DNA of 64,000 bases from Chamaecrista fasciculata (lineage: Eukaryota; Streptophyta; Magnoliopsida; Fabales; Fabaceae): the NCBI GenBank assembly GCA_003254925.1, contig QANZ01017430.1, positions 20,773 to 84,772 on the forward strand. The letters are read 5' to 3'. The translations under genes were made by a program, and so were the position numbers. A model generated the notes under the pieces. It saw only the letters and a list, made by a program, of their open reading frames with translations, had not been told where the DNA came from and searched no databases. This document shows, piece by piece, positions 49,501 to 61,601 of this stretch. Each line of letters starts with the position of its first letter. Positions within the stretch are counted from its first letter, which is position 1.

Positions 49501-50528
49501 GTGAGTTTTGTTAGTTTTCCTTGAGAATGGTAATTTGGAGGGTAACATAGACTATATTTTTCTTTAGGGGGATTAAGGAATATTTAAATGTGCATTGTTG
49601 ATGTAACCAATTAAAATAAGAAAAGAGATTCTCTCAATATGATAGGAAATCTCTTTGGTAAATCTCATGTGTAGAAAAAGCCAGTATAGGAATCTTAGGT
49701 GTAAGTGACATATTGTAGGGTCCAATGCTTATGTATTTTGTCTACTAATCTGAAGCACTTTTGCACTTGTCTTGGGTCCTGACAAATCAATTCTTGGTAT
49801 CATGTGTCTGACACAGTGTAATACTGTATTATAAGTTTGTATTTGGCTTATCTATTTGTATTGATTGTATCAGTTGGATAATCTCATCCTTCTTGATGTT
49901 ATATCGAATTATGGACTAGATTTGAAGTGTTGTTCACATAATTGAAGTTGTACATACATTTATTGTTCTGGTCTCGCGTAGGGCCAGCCCAAAAGATGGA
50001 ATAAAATCCATTTTTGATATGATATTGTAAACAATGTATTTTATCCGGCCAATAATATTAACGAAAGAAATAAAAGTAAAAAAAAGTTAATTATTTTTCT
50101 GCAAAAAAAAAGGGGGAACACGCATTCACACAGAGGGACGGAGAAGGAGGAAGAAGGAGAACCCAAAATTGCAGACAAGGTAATTCCATATTTTTTGGCC
50201 TAAAGAAAATGTAAGTACATATTTCCCTTCTTCTTTTTCTCGTCTTTTAGAGTGAATAAATGTGTTTTGTAATGCTGAAAGTTCTGATTTAGATAATTAG
50301 CTGTCTGTTTTGTCGAGAAATGAATTGAAATTTGGCAGTATGAAGTTTATGAGTTCTAAGTTTAAATTTGTGCCTTCCACATGTTTGATAAAATGCCACA
50401 ATGAAACTTGGATTAACATTGCATATTATTGGCATGTTCATTCAATTTTTTAGTTCTCACAAATGCTATAATTTGAGAGAAAAGTGACAGTGCTTTTTCT
50501 TGTTTGATTTGATGGGAGTGTAAATCCT

Positions 50529-50710
50529 CATTTTTGTTTTGGTCCCTGTTTTGATTCTGGTTTAGTCCATGTTTTAATTCTATTTTAGTCCCTGCTTCAA
50601 TTCTGTTTTGGTCCCTGTTTCTATTTCCGTTTTGGTTCCTGTTTTAATTCTACTTTGGTCCCTGTTTTTATTACACTTTAGTACCTATTTCATTTACATT
50701 TTGATTGACT
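50529..50710. repeat. ~23-bp minisatellite (TTTTGGTCCCTGTTTTAATT)
   Basis: About seven or eight direct copies of a 22-25 bp unit with the core TTTTGGTCCCTGTTTTNATTCT follow one another, degenerating at the right end. An open frame across it (50608-50841) is an artefact of the repeat. Confidence 0.85.
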
Positions 50711-51258
50711 CCCATGAGCATTTTGGTTGGCACGTTTCGGTCTCTGTTTCAAGCAAGTGCATTCCCTTAAATCTATTTTTGTATGGGTGGAAAGAAGAAG
50801 AGTCTAGAAAGGGGTTTAAGAAAAGACAAAAGTACTCCTAGTACCCTTAAATTATTGGATAACTTTCAGTTATACTTTTAAATTTTTTTTTGTGATTAAT
50901 TGTACCCTTAATTTTTTACATTTAAGTCAATTATATTTCGTCTTTTAACTCCGTTAATAAAACTAACAAAAAAAAATGTTAATGTATCAACTAGCTAAGT
51001 TAATAGTTAGCTTGCTGACATGTCTCATAGAAGTCTAAATGTGTCAGCTCATGTGTCGCACACAAAAGGTCTAACAATTATTTTGACTTTGAATCGGTTC
51101 GAATTTAATTAATTTCTTTTAAATTTTTTTTTGGACAAATAATTTCTCTTAATTATCATATAGGCATTGAGTTGCCTTGAGGTAATTTTTTTTTACTTTT
51201 ATAGTTGTGAAGAAACTAGAAATGGTCAAAATCGGATATTGTAAAAGGGTAATGCTAC

Positions 51259-51410
51259 AAAAAGTTAGAGAGCTTAAGCTAATTAATTTGTAGTCATTAG
51301 ATTTGTCTTTTTTATCTTGAGATTTGTGCAATAATTGTTATTGCATACCTTTCAAGAAGAAAAAGGCAAATCTAATGACTACAATTTAATTAGCTTAAGC
51401 TATAGAGTTT
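51259..51410. mobile_element. ~150-bp palindromic element (hairpin MITE)
   Basis: The left arm has AGCTTAAGCTAATTAATTTG then TAGTCATTAGATTTG. The right arm, about 80 bp on, is its near-perfect complement (CAAATCTAATGACTACA, TTAATTAGCTTAAGCT). The arms are about 50 bp with few mismatches. No clear target duplication was found, so the superfamily is open. A small-RNA-producing hairpin is possible but unproven. Confidence 0.65.
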
Positions 51411-52233
51411 TTTTTATAGAATTTCTCAATCATAAAACTGTTTAATTACGGCTGTCCTAGAAACCCAGTTTTGTAGCCAACACCTCACTGTTTTGGAGGC
51501 TGTAAAAGAGTGAAAATGCTAAATAAAGTCATAAAGCATACAAGAATCAAAAAGCAGTAAGCAATGATTGTTGTTGTTAACATTATTGCTGCAATCATAG
51601 CCATGACCAACTGTTCTTAAGCATATTTACACAGTCTACATCACATAATTGATCAATGTTACCTACTAATTTTTTTCTCTGTTTACTCATTTTACCAATT
51701 TCTTTGTTCTTTTTTTTTTGAACTGACACCAATTTCTTTGTTCATTCGTTTGTCACTTTTTGTTTCCCGATGCCTTTGCTATTTCCCCAATAACCTTAAT
51801 GTACTCTCCTAGTATTTAAGAAATCCTTTGGAATATACCATCCAAATCATGTTTAAACCTGAAATTCACCAGAGGATACAATCACAATTCACAAAAGCAA
51901 TTGATGTACAGAGAACCCTTCAAAAACAAAACAGAAGGAAACAGGACAAAATCAGACACAACATTTTGCTGTTCTTCTAAGTCAAGTTTTCAGCTTCAGA
52001 ATCACTTAGCATTTACTCTTGTTCATAATGCGGATTGGAAAGAAAGCCACCCAATGAGCACACAAATATCTTCACATCCCTTAAGTCCAAGTGCACAGGG
52101 TAAATTGTTTTACTTTACACAACATACGTATAATTAAAAAGAGCATGCTGGTATTACAATTACCCAAACCAGAAACACAAAATGAGACACACTGGTAAAC
52201 AGAATATATTATTACATAGCAGATCACAGATGA

Positions 52234-52464
52234 TCAATGGATGAGATCCTTAGCATGAGGCAGTGAGACTGACTCAATGCTCTTAGTCCTGTGGAGGGTT
52301 GGGGTTCGGTGAAGGCGGCACCTGAAGGAACCAGCATGTGTGGTTGGTGAGCAGAGGCAATTGGTCTTGCTCATGCTTGTCTGTCTCATGAGCCCACCCT
52401 GATAAGAATCACTCTCACACGTCCCAGTTTTCTCATCCTTGCTTGTTATCTTTTCACTTTCCAT
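52234..52464 (-). CDS. Small cysteine/serine-containing conserved plant protein (76 aa)
   Basis: The 76-residue open frame starts MESEKITSKDEKTGT. It contains LMRQTSMSKT followed by the conserved block NCLCSPTTHAGSFRCRLHR (residues 35-53) and TKSIESVSLP. From memory, this block defines a family of small plant proteins of unknown function annotated as 'serine-rich protein-like', including At1g67910 and At1g24577. No signal peptide or membrane segment is evident, so it is probably cytosolic or nuclear. The leader may contain an intron: on the minus strand a donor AG/GTGAGG at 52576/52575 and an acceptor TGCAG/G at 52485/52484 would remove 91 nt just upstream of the ATG. It lies 2.7 kb downstream of, and convergent with, the NPH3 gene. 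Confidence 0.85.
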   Translation of the reverse strand: MESEKITSKDEKTGTCESDSYQGGLMRQTSMSKTNCLCSPTTHAGSFRCRLHRTPTLHRTKSIESVSLPHAKDLIH

Positions 52465-52484
52465 CTTATAAATATTCCTTCCTC

Positions 52485-52575
52485 CTGCAATAAACTAGAC
52501 AAAACTCAACACTTACATGATTTGAACATGTGTAGGAAGCAAAAGAAGCAGCTATATTTGATTTGGCAACCTCAC
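52485..52575 (-). other. Possible 5'-leader intron of the small-protein gene
   Basis: On the minus strand, GTGAGG follows AG at 52576 and a T-rich tract leads to TGCAG ending at 52485, giving a 91-nt AT-rich interval, typical of plant introns. It is inferred from motifs only. Confidence 0.45.
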
Positions 52576-52599
52576 CTAAACAAGGGTCTCGAGAATTTT

Positions 52600-55598
52600 T
52601 GGAGACGAGGAGAAAAGGATGAAAGTAAAGTGCAAAACCAAAACAGTGCCTCAGTGCCTTCCTTTTTCTGTGTTTTTTTTCTTGAGTGTCACGGGTCTTG
52701 AGCTTTTGTGGTTATCAAACTCCATTAAGGGTGTCACCTACATTTTGATGGCTTTTTGGTGAATGGGGTTCAACCACTGGGGAGATGAATCATGTCTTGG
52801 CAACACCCATAGTCATCAACTTTCACTTTTTTAAAAAAATAAAATACAAAGAAAAACAAGATGCGGAGTTAACATTGAATCATGATGGATACATGAGCTT
52901 TCTAAATAATTATAATCTATTCGGTAGGGTCCCCCTTATGATGCTCTGCACATTCCAGTGAGGGCGCATTCGGATAATAAAAATCAAGGTGGAGTAAGCA
53001 TATTATTTGGATTGATTATTGAAATCCCATGTACTTTGTATATGTCTATGTATTTGATCAGTTAGCAAGATTTGTTTTATCTGTATGTGACCAATATTCA
53101 GATTGTAACGTCTATATGATACTGGATCAGATCATTTGAATTAAAAAAAATTATATAAATTTGAAATAAAATATTAAATATAGATAGAAAGATTCATAGA
53201 TAAGGTGCCATGGTCGGAGCCTCTAATTATTCATTGTTAATAATATAAAATAACAACTTGGACAAGTATAGCATGCGTATGCTTATCAGTTTTGTATTGT
53301 TTTTGAAGGGTTGTGCAATCATTCAGTGCCTGATTAGCTTACAGTTATGTAAATTGATGAAATTAACTGGAATGTTCAAGTTCAATGACAAGGTTCGTAT
53401 ATTGGGCCTTGGGCTCTACTTAATGCATACATATTCATCTCTTGAACAATGGCCCACCCCGCTGGTCTAATATGCCCATTAATGAGGCCCAACAAATAGC
53501 CCATTGATATGGGCTTTGTTGACTCCGCACTTTGAGAAGGCTACAATCACAATCTCTAAATATTTTCGGTGCACTTAAAAATATGAAGCTTGGGGCTTGG
53601 AGGAACTAAACAAGAAATGAAGGGTAATTTATAGTTGAAAATATCGAGAAAAGCAGCGAGTTGAGGGTTGAACCGACAGGTATGTTGATGCTAGTCTCAT
53701 CTAAAGATTTTCTATTAATACCTATCTGCTATCTCCTCAATCACCAACTTAATTTCCAACACTTTCTGCAACATCTCGATTAAAAAACGATTAAAGGACA
53801 TACATCTCAGTACACTGCACTATCAATTCCTATTTCCTAGTAATTTTACAAAAGAAAATGTATATATCTGGAGAACTAGAGAAGGAAGGATGCATAGTGA
53901 AGAGTGAGAGTATTATTTAGTACAGAAAAGTACACACATATATAAGAGAGTAGGAGAGATGAAGGATTTGACAAATGGCAAAGGCAACGGCAGAATGAGG
54001 AGGTTTCATTTGAGATAGCCTCATATCACAATTCACAAAGACACGTACAGATAGATCAGAGCCGTGTTTTAATTTAGTGGTAGGATTATTGCCTCCACAA
54101 TTCTGGATCTCTAATCTATCAAGTAACACCCATCCCAATATACCATGATATCTCTACCTGGGAATGCCTTCAAAACGCAACCATTCACTCACTAATTAAC
54201 TTCTATATTATATGTACATATATTTAATTTTGTACACACTCCTACTCTTACTCCTAGATGCTGCCCATGTTTCTGCTAAATTGTCTTTTTGTTATTTTAA
54301 TTCAGACTTGCAAATTTGGTTTCAGGAGTTCCCCTCTCTATTTTAGTATTTTAACAACTTTATCTATCTGCTGTTTCCGTTTAATCAGTTTCCTTTTGAT
54401 TGTTTTAAATAGTTTTTTTTATTTTTTAGATTTTAAAAATAATATTTAAAGTTTTAAATTTAAAAAAAAAATAAAACAATATCATCATCAAATATGTTAT
54501 TTAAATTTTTTTTGTTTTAAAAAATACAAAATTCTTTTTGGAGATGAGAATCAAACAAACTCTACTTCTCTTTTACTTTGGCTTCCATCTAGAGTTACCG
54601 ACTTGGTAGCAAAGTACGTACTATTATAATTGGGTGGGATTTTTAATAATAAAGTTAAAATATGTTTGTAGTTTAAACTTTAAAGTTACTCAATTTTAAA
54701 AACTTGAGTTTCATGTCAATTTTTCTTGTTTTTTTTTTTCCTTATTTTCTTCGTGAATGTCTTTTGATTTGATTATAAATTAAGAAAATCAAAATTAAGC
54801 TTAGAAATAGTACAAACCAAATTGCAAAAAAAAAAATTGAACGTTTATCAATTAGTTTAATTTTATACAATATTTTTCATCGTTCAATATTTAAAATTAC
54901 TCTAAAACCAATGTAAATAGTTTAGTTAAAAAAAAATTATTTTTTGATTACCCAGAGTCCCAGACTATCCAATCAGTACTCCTACGTACTCTGCAGTCTT
55001 CACCATTGGCTTTTTCTTATATGAGACAGCCAATCAAAATTAACAACTCATAGTCATAATAATAAATCTGACTCTTGTTAAGCTCTTATGCTATTTATTA
55101 TAATTTAAGATGTCCGTAAATACTATTTATCGACTATAATTATCTATTCATGAGTACTCACGTTTGTTTCTTCTTCATTCTTTGGAAAATCACCTTGATA
55201 TATAACTCAACTTTATCTACACACACAGGAAGGATGTCAGTTTTCAACGAAAGTTACTGATTAATGGCTCTATGTGCGAGACTGAAATTTCTTTCATTTA
55301 GTTTTATCTTATTTTCATATCTTAACTTGTATACTCTGAGTACGTTCTTTAATATAGACAATGTACTACTTAATTTATTCGACATAAACATATATATAAT
55401 TTACAGAAATATATACAATTACATAATGGCCTTTTGGGAGTTAATTTTATGTATATATGTTATTAAGTGTAGGTTAATTTCTTTTTTTTTTTTGAACATC
55501 AAGTGTAGGTTAATTAGATTACATAACATTAAGGCAAAAATTAGATTACATAACATTAATGCAGGCAGATCATGTACCGTGGCTGCAAATGGTATAAA
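52600..55598. other. Gene-free AT-rich spacer
   Basis: This covers the upstream region of the small-protein gene and about 3 kb of AT-rich DNA. No gene, RNA gene or defined transposon was seen. Open frames at 53258-53470, 53917-54138 and 54258-54449 have no domain. Confidence 0.5.
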
Positions 55599-55606
55599 TA
55601 AATTAA

Positions 55607-55968
55607 GGCAAAAGTATTATTTTGGTCCTCAAACTTTACACTAACTTTCAAATTCGTCTCAGTTTCTTTTACTATCAATTTTGTATCCAATGTTTTACAT
55701 TTTGGTCAACTTGGCCCTTATTATACCAACTTTTTTCAATAAATTAACGATAGATTCATCCTATTTTTTAACTTGAGTGTCTTTTTTCGTCAATTTTACA
55801 TTACATATATATCATCAATCACACAGAATCTATCGTTGATATTTAGTTAAAGTAAGAGTAAAATATCAAATTGATCAAAATTTGAAATATTATAAACAAA
55901 ATTAACCGCAAAAAAGGACGAAATGGATAATTTGTGTAAAGTTTGGGGACCAAAAAGATATTTTTGCC
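55607..55968. mobile_element. Long-arm MITE (GGCAAAA family) with exact 8-bp duplication
   Basis: The left arm begins GGCAAAAGTATTATTTTGGT and the right arm ends GATATTTTTGCC, with 'CAAACTTTACACTAACTTTC' and its complement inside. TAAATTAA flanks both sides (55599-55606 and 55969-55976). It is related to 3933-4398. The small open frames crossing it are artefacts. Confidence 0.82.
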
Positions 55969-55976
55969 TAAATTAA

Positions 55977-58160
55977 ATATAAAGGAAGTGAAGTGATAGA
56001 AACCATGACAGTTGTCTCCGGCCATCTCTATTATCAGTAGGGTAACTCCGCATATATATGCGCATGCACCTTCAATTTGAGTCTTAACAGTCACTCCATT
56101 ATTTCTGTTTTTAATTAATGTCGTCCTCCATGGATCTTACTATCCTTTCTTCCTCAACTCCCAAACAAATTATATGTATATACGTACATGCATAGCCCAA
56201 CCAAATTCATGCCTAGCTACCTGCTTCTCCTTAGAAATGTAATCAGTATATACAAGGACAAACATATAGTGATTAGAGGAGTACAGCAGTATGTAGCATT
56301 CAGGTGTAGCCATTCATCAGTTTAGTTGTTTTCATTTGCACTCGCAAGAGAGGATATGAATATGAATCATGATCAACCATACATCTCTCCAAATTAAAAT
56401 CCAAATAGGTTGCGTAAAATTTATAGGAAAAATGAAACAAGATATATTATTTTAATATATTATAGTATTCTCTGTGTTCAAAATTGTTGTCTATCATTTC
56501 TTCTATATATCTCATATTTCACCAAGATTTTTCTTGTTTGTGTATTATAAGTAAAGCGTATCTTCCAAAAGGGACATAAAATCAGGATCTGCTAATCGAT
56601 ACGGGTCCCACTAATCCATCCAAAGCCAAAATTTCAACACTTCGATCGGCTACGCACAGCTGACACCTAATGAAAGTTTTCTGCAATATATCTTCTGTCG
56701 TTTTGTTTGATTAGCTTATTGCTTTTTAAAATTTATGCCTTATATATATTGAAATATTATTCACTACAATATATATATATATATACACACGCGAACAAAT
56801 TATCATTTGAAGCACTATCCAATTTTCACTTGTAAATGCAAAATCAGAAAAAGGAAAATAAAGGAAGATCATATACATACTTATACATACATATATTATA
56901 AATCTTGTATTGAATTTCGTTAGAGGATATTGTGACAGACACAGTTTTTTTTTAAGAAGAAATAAAAAGTTGACGTCTCTGACGGTGTGTTACGTTGTGA
57001 TGTTATGGCTGGCAAGGGTGCAAAGGGAGGTAGCTCATAGAGCATTGACGTGTGCCACTGTTGCCCTGCGTGTAATACCAGTGCACACAGTGAATTTGGA
57101 GCAACAGAACCGTTATATCACTTTAAAGCCGCTCACATCATTTATGTATTACATTCCTCCCAATTATTCACCTCACTTCTTAATTAATCAGCTCACCAAG
57201 TATTTTTGGTCAAAAGAAAGCTTGTACATATACTTGTGTAATAAAATAATTAAAAAAAGTAATTATCTAACTATATATTCAAATTAATAAATTGGATATA
57301 TATATATATATATTGGATTCCTCATAAGAATATGAATTCACATGAAGCCATTTATTGGGTTAGTGTGACAAAGCTGGGTGCTGAGAACTGATAGTGAGGG
57401 ATTTTGTAGTGTCTGACTTTGGATTCGTTGTCGTCGTTAGAAATGCGGGGTTTGTGCAAATTATGTGAGATCCTCTTGCTCCTTTTAGATTTTAGGAGCC
57501 TTCCTGCATGCTGTGCTCTCTGTGCTCATTGTTTCGTCTTCACTCGTACTACTGCACCGTCAGTTTTAACTGATCCTTATTTTTATTGATTTCCATCATT
57601 TTAATTATTTGTTTACCCATGATGTTACATTTGTGTATAATAATAGCTTTTGGGGTTAAAAGGTTTATATTGTCATCACTCATATTTGACTCATGAGTCA
57701 TGACATATATAAAAAGCAATTAAGCAGAGAGAAAGAGAGAGGGATGGGCATGCTGAGTACGTAGTAAGTGGCTTATTTCAATTTTCAATTTCATATATAG
57801 CTCCTCTTTACCTGAAATGACCCCGGATAACAAGGAGCTCACATAAGCTAGCTAGCGAATTTGCACGCCTTCCACATTAAACTCAGCATCACATTCAAAT
57901 GACATGCCAACCATGCTACCTTTGATTTGACATTCATATATATGCATATAAATCTCACACTTCATTCCTACTCACATCCTTATCATCCATTTCAATCAAA
58001 ACTCTTTCACTTTTAATTTCCTTTTTTTCTTTTTCAATTTTCCACTATTATTATATTATCAAATAAAAAAGAAAACAAAAATCATTGGAAAGAAATTTTT
58101 TCAAACAAAAAATTAAGAGGAAAGCCACTTATTAATTATTATCACCTTCAATTTAATTTC
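55977..58160. other. Gene-free spacer, partly GC-richer
   Basis: No supported gene. Two stretches, about 56950-57120 and 57360-57570, are less AT-rich than their surroundings. Neither shows a protein domain, tRNA cloverleaf or known microRNA. The open frame 56910-57287 has no recognisable domain. Confidence 0.45.
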
Positions 58161-58490
58161 GGCAAAAATACTTTTTTCATCCCCAATTTCTATACTAATT
58201 GTCAATTTTATCCCTAATCTTGTTTTATAGTTAATTTCGACTTCAATAATTTATATTTTAATCAATTTTATCTTTTGCTCTTATTTTAGTGAAATATTAA
58301 AAATAGAATTTACGTGACTAATTATATGTAATATGAAATTGATAGAAAAATAAACTCAAATTTTAATTCAGATTAAAAGTAAAATGCACTTTGTTTTACT
58401 CTTTTTTAGTCAAAGAAAAATTGACTAAAATATAAAATATTAAGAACGAAATTAATCATTAAAAAAATTAGGGACTAAATTAGTGGTTTT
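58161..58490. mobile_element. Decayed MITE of the GGCAAAA family
   Basis: It starts GGCAAAAATACTTTTTTCAT and contains 'TGTCAATTTTATCCCTAATC' with complementary sequence on the right ('GGGACTAAATTAGTGG'). The right terminus is eroded and no target duplication is clear. It is recognised by similarity to 3933-4398 and 55607-55968. Confidence 0.55.
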
Positions 58491-60166
58491 GACATTTAGG
58501 TTCTGATCTTTATAATATACTTAAGTATAACGTATACGCTGATTTATATATATATATATAAATATATATATGGTATGGTTGAGCAACCCAACTTTATACA
58601 GCATTACAGCTGCTTGCATTATTGGTTAGACTAAACTCATAGTCATTAGCGAGGTTGAGAATAAGAACAAAAAGTCCACGGATTACAAGAAAAAGGAGTA
58701 AAATATTTGAATACTGACAAAGCTTATCTCACTGTTCATTGGGAACGGAATGAAAAGGGCAGCATATTTAGTTGTGAAGCAAATATTTAGTTAGGAAAAC
58801 AAGAGATGATGGAGCTCTCTCTTCATTCATTAACCATTTTTGTAGCTGCAAAGCACCAATAACACAAACCTAATATCCCATTCTCATCCTCTTACTATTA
58901 AACAACCCCTATGGCTACTATCACAGAAACAGACAACTCCATGTGATCCTTAAATCCTTGGTTTTCACCCTCAACATCAGTAATATAATGAGTAGTGGTA
59001 AATAAAACATGAGAAAACCGCAGGAGCTGCTGCAAATGTTTAAACATTTTCGTAATCACAATTCAGAGTCTCTGAAACGGAAAGGAAAATAAGTGAAAAA
59101 AGTAATTACCCCAGAAACCAAAGTAGGAGGAACAACTTCTGAACGCCGCCAGTGTAATCATTTACATTTCAGATTGATAATCTCCACGGACCAGATGAGA
59201 ATAATGTGATTATCCATGCCCTTCTAATTCCAATGCAAAGCAAATTAATTCATTCATTAACTAATAAGCCACCAACAGCTTTCCACCTTCAATTTCTTAA
59301 TTACTCCTTGGAAGTTGGAGTTTTCTTCCAATTTTATTTTCCATGTATAATTTCCAATGACTTAAATAAATAAATAAATTTGTTTTTTTTTCCTTCCTCC
59401 TTGCTTGCTAGGAGTAGAGCGTAATTACCACTATACTACTTTTACTGTAATTCTGCGCTAGCTGTCGCAATCATACCATAATTGACAAATACCTGCACCA
59501 TTAATGAATATTGAAAAATGAATTCTATTTCAAAGCCGTATATTTATCTTTTATTTTGATCTTTTTTGTGGACAATAGTATATTATTATTAATTTTTTTG
59601 TATTTTAATTCATTTGATCAATATTGTATTGTACCATTAAATCTGAAAAACGTGTAACCGTTAAACAATAGAATTGATCGATCACTCCGAGTATACGCAT
59701 GAATTGATCTTTGTTTTGGGCTTGTCCTTTGTGAGCACATAAGAGTTAAGTTGTTGATCAGACATAGGTTAGGAAAAGCAGGATATGTAATAGAATCGAC
59801 AAGTGGGCAGAGACTTTAAAAAGTTATAGTTGTAGCCTCGTAGGAGCATAGTGGACGGGTACACACTAGAAGCCTAGCTAAGCTGCGTAAAGTGTTTTGT
59901 GGTTAGTATTCTTCTATTAAAAGTCAGATCTAAGAAAGCATCATCGCCATGCACGCATAGTTTGTACCCTCTCTCATCAAGTTATCAACTTCAATCTAAT
60001 TACCCTTTGTCTATGAAAAATCCTAATTACCTTTTTACCTCACAACATATACAATTATACATATATACGTACATATCACTTTCGTTGTGTTGAACAAAAA
60101 TTAATTAAATATATATAAACTTTTTGAAAACTGTATAAAAAAAAAATATCTCAATCTTTAATTTTT
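58491..60166. other. Gene-free spacer upstream of ESR2-like gene
   Basis: This is AT-rich sequence with an (AT)n tract at about 58546-58570. No gene or defined element was recognised. It may hold distal regulatory sequence of the ESR2-like gene, but nothing in it proves that. Confidence 0.45.
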
Positions 60167-60278
60167 AGGTAAATTATATTTTGGTACCCTGTGGTTTGAA
60201 ACCAGACACTTTGGTACTATGTGGTATTCTCCATTACCACGTTGGTACCCTTTGGAACTATTTTGTAATTTTGGAACT
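60167..60278. mobile_element. Single arm of a GGGTAAATTACA-family MITE
   Basis: AGGTAAATTATATTTTGGTA followed by 'CCCTGTGGTTTG' sub-repeats is the left arm of the family seen at 20792-21210. No right arm follows. The sequence passes straight into the PIF-like element at 60283. Confidence 0.65.
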
Positions 60279-60282
60279 CTTT

Positions 60283-61357
60283 TGTTTGAGATGTAATGAA
60301 AAAAAATAGGGTGTGAAATTATGTAAAAGAGTATGTAATGATTGTGGTTGGTTGAAATAATTATATGGGTTTTTGAAAATTGTATAGGGGTAAAATTGGT
60401 AGTTGATAATGGAATAAAGTGGAGATAATGAAATGATGTTTTGACTTTTGGTTGTGGTTGTTATGAAATGAAATGATAATGAAATTGTCTTGGAATGTGT
60501 GCTAAGGGTGAATATTTGTAATGAAGGTTGGAGTTGCTTTATGTAATGAAATGAAAGGGACCAAAATGTAAATAACATGGAAATTTTAAAAACCTTCTCT
60601 TTGGTCCATGATTTTATATCGCTTCAACGAATCGGTCCTTATGAAGTGAAATGTTGTCTCGGCCTATAAAAAATCACATTCATCAACGATTCGGTTTCTT
60701 TCTCAAATTCAATGACCAAAAAATATATTTTGGGACCAAAATAGAACAATCTTTACAAATTCATGGACCAAATAATTTATCTTCAACTAACAACAAATTA
60801 TTATGCAGAATTTGATAAATAATTTCAACAGTATACCGTACATAAAAAATTAAGCTAATTATATGAAAAAATAATAATTTATTTGAAAGATTATTGTTTT
60901 TTAATTTTATTTTTAAATTTTTATACTACAAAAAATATTACTCGTATATATATACTAGAGAAAGGACAAAAATGTATATTTTTGGGGTATGAATTATATA
61001 ATTTTTTGTATGAATTATACATTTTTTCTCATTATTGGTTTTGAGTAAATATTGTACACTACAAAAAATATTATTCATACATATACTGGAGGAGGGACCA
61101 AAATGTAAATTTTTGGGGATTGAATTATATATTTTTTCTTATTACTTTTTTTTTAAATTTTTTTTTTTATATTTTTACATCAAAAAAATATTACCCATAT
61201 ATATATCGGATGAGAGACCAAAATATATATTTTTGAGGTATGAATTATATATTTTATATCATATATATATTTTATATTGCACTATAAGTCAAGTTATATA
61301 TTAAAAATGGAGATAATAAGTTTATATTAATTTTATAATCAATTCCCAAACACAACC
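60283..61357 (-). mobile_element. PIF/Harbinger-like element, copy 2 (inverted)
   Basis: From 60283 the sequence is the reverse complement of the 3' half of 41873-42677 and, to about 60850, of about 63285-63890. The right end, CCCAAACACAACC at about 61345-61357, resembles the inverted terminal repeat. The left terminus is missing. Between about 60929 and 61270 it holds three diverged ~120-bp direct repeats containing 'ACTACAAAAAATATTACTC' and 'GGACCAAAATGTA'. It ends about 140 bp upstream of the ESR2-like TATA box. Confidence 0.7.
60929..61270. repeat. Three ~120-bp tandem repeats upstream of ESR2-like gene
   Basis: Units begin near 60929, 61057 and 61186. Each contains ACAAAAAATATTA, a TATATA stretch, GGACCAAAATGTA and GGGGTATGAATTATATA variants. 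They appear internal to the inverted PIF-like element. Confidence 0.7.
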
Positions 61358-61495
61358 TATATCAATCACTTTTCTAATATCTTTTGACACAGAAAAAAAG
61401 CTGGGTCACACAAATAACACATTACTACATATTTTTGTTGATATTGGGCGTGTGAGCAATAACTGATATGAGTGGCATCATAGTAGATATGCCAC

Positions 61496-61503
61496 TATAA
61501 ATA
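61496..61503 (+). promoter_or_regulatory. TATA box of the ESR2-like gene
   Basis: TATAAATA lies 99-106 bp upstream of the chosen start. It overlaps an in-frame ATG at 61503, so that ATG should lie upstream of the transcription start (about 61527-61535) and cannot be the translation start. This decides for the ATG at 61602. Confidence 0.65.
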
Positions 61504-61601
61504 TGAGGGAGGGTCACGAGTTCCGAATCTATCTCAAGGAATTGAATTCCGTTGATACTCTCTCTCTCTTTATCTCTCTGGCTCATTCCCACATATTCTA
61601 C

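Larger units (their letters stand above)
49501..52200. other. Spacer between NPH3 gene and small-protein gene
   Basis: It contains the 3' untranslated region of the NPH3 gene, a minisatellite (50529-50710) and a hairpin element (51259-51410), which are listed separately. No other gene was recognised. The minus- and plus-strand open frames here overlap simple repeats or lack any domain. Confidence 0.5.

Noticed and set aside
57360-57570. Possible microRNA locus in a GC-richer segment
   Set aside because: I compared it by eye with common plant microRNAs (156, 160, 164, 166, 167, 169, 172, 319, 390, 396) and found none, and no long hairpin is evident.
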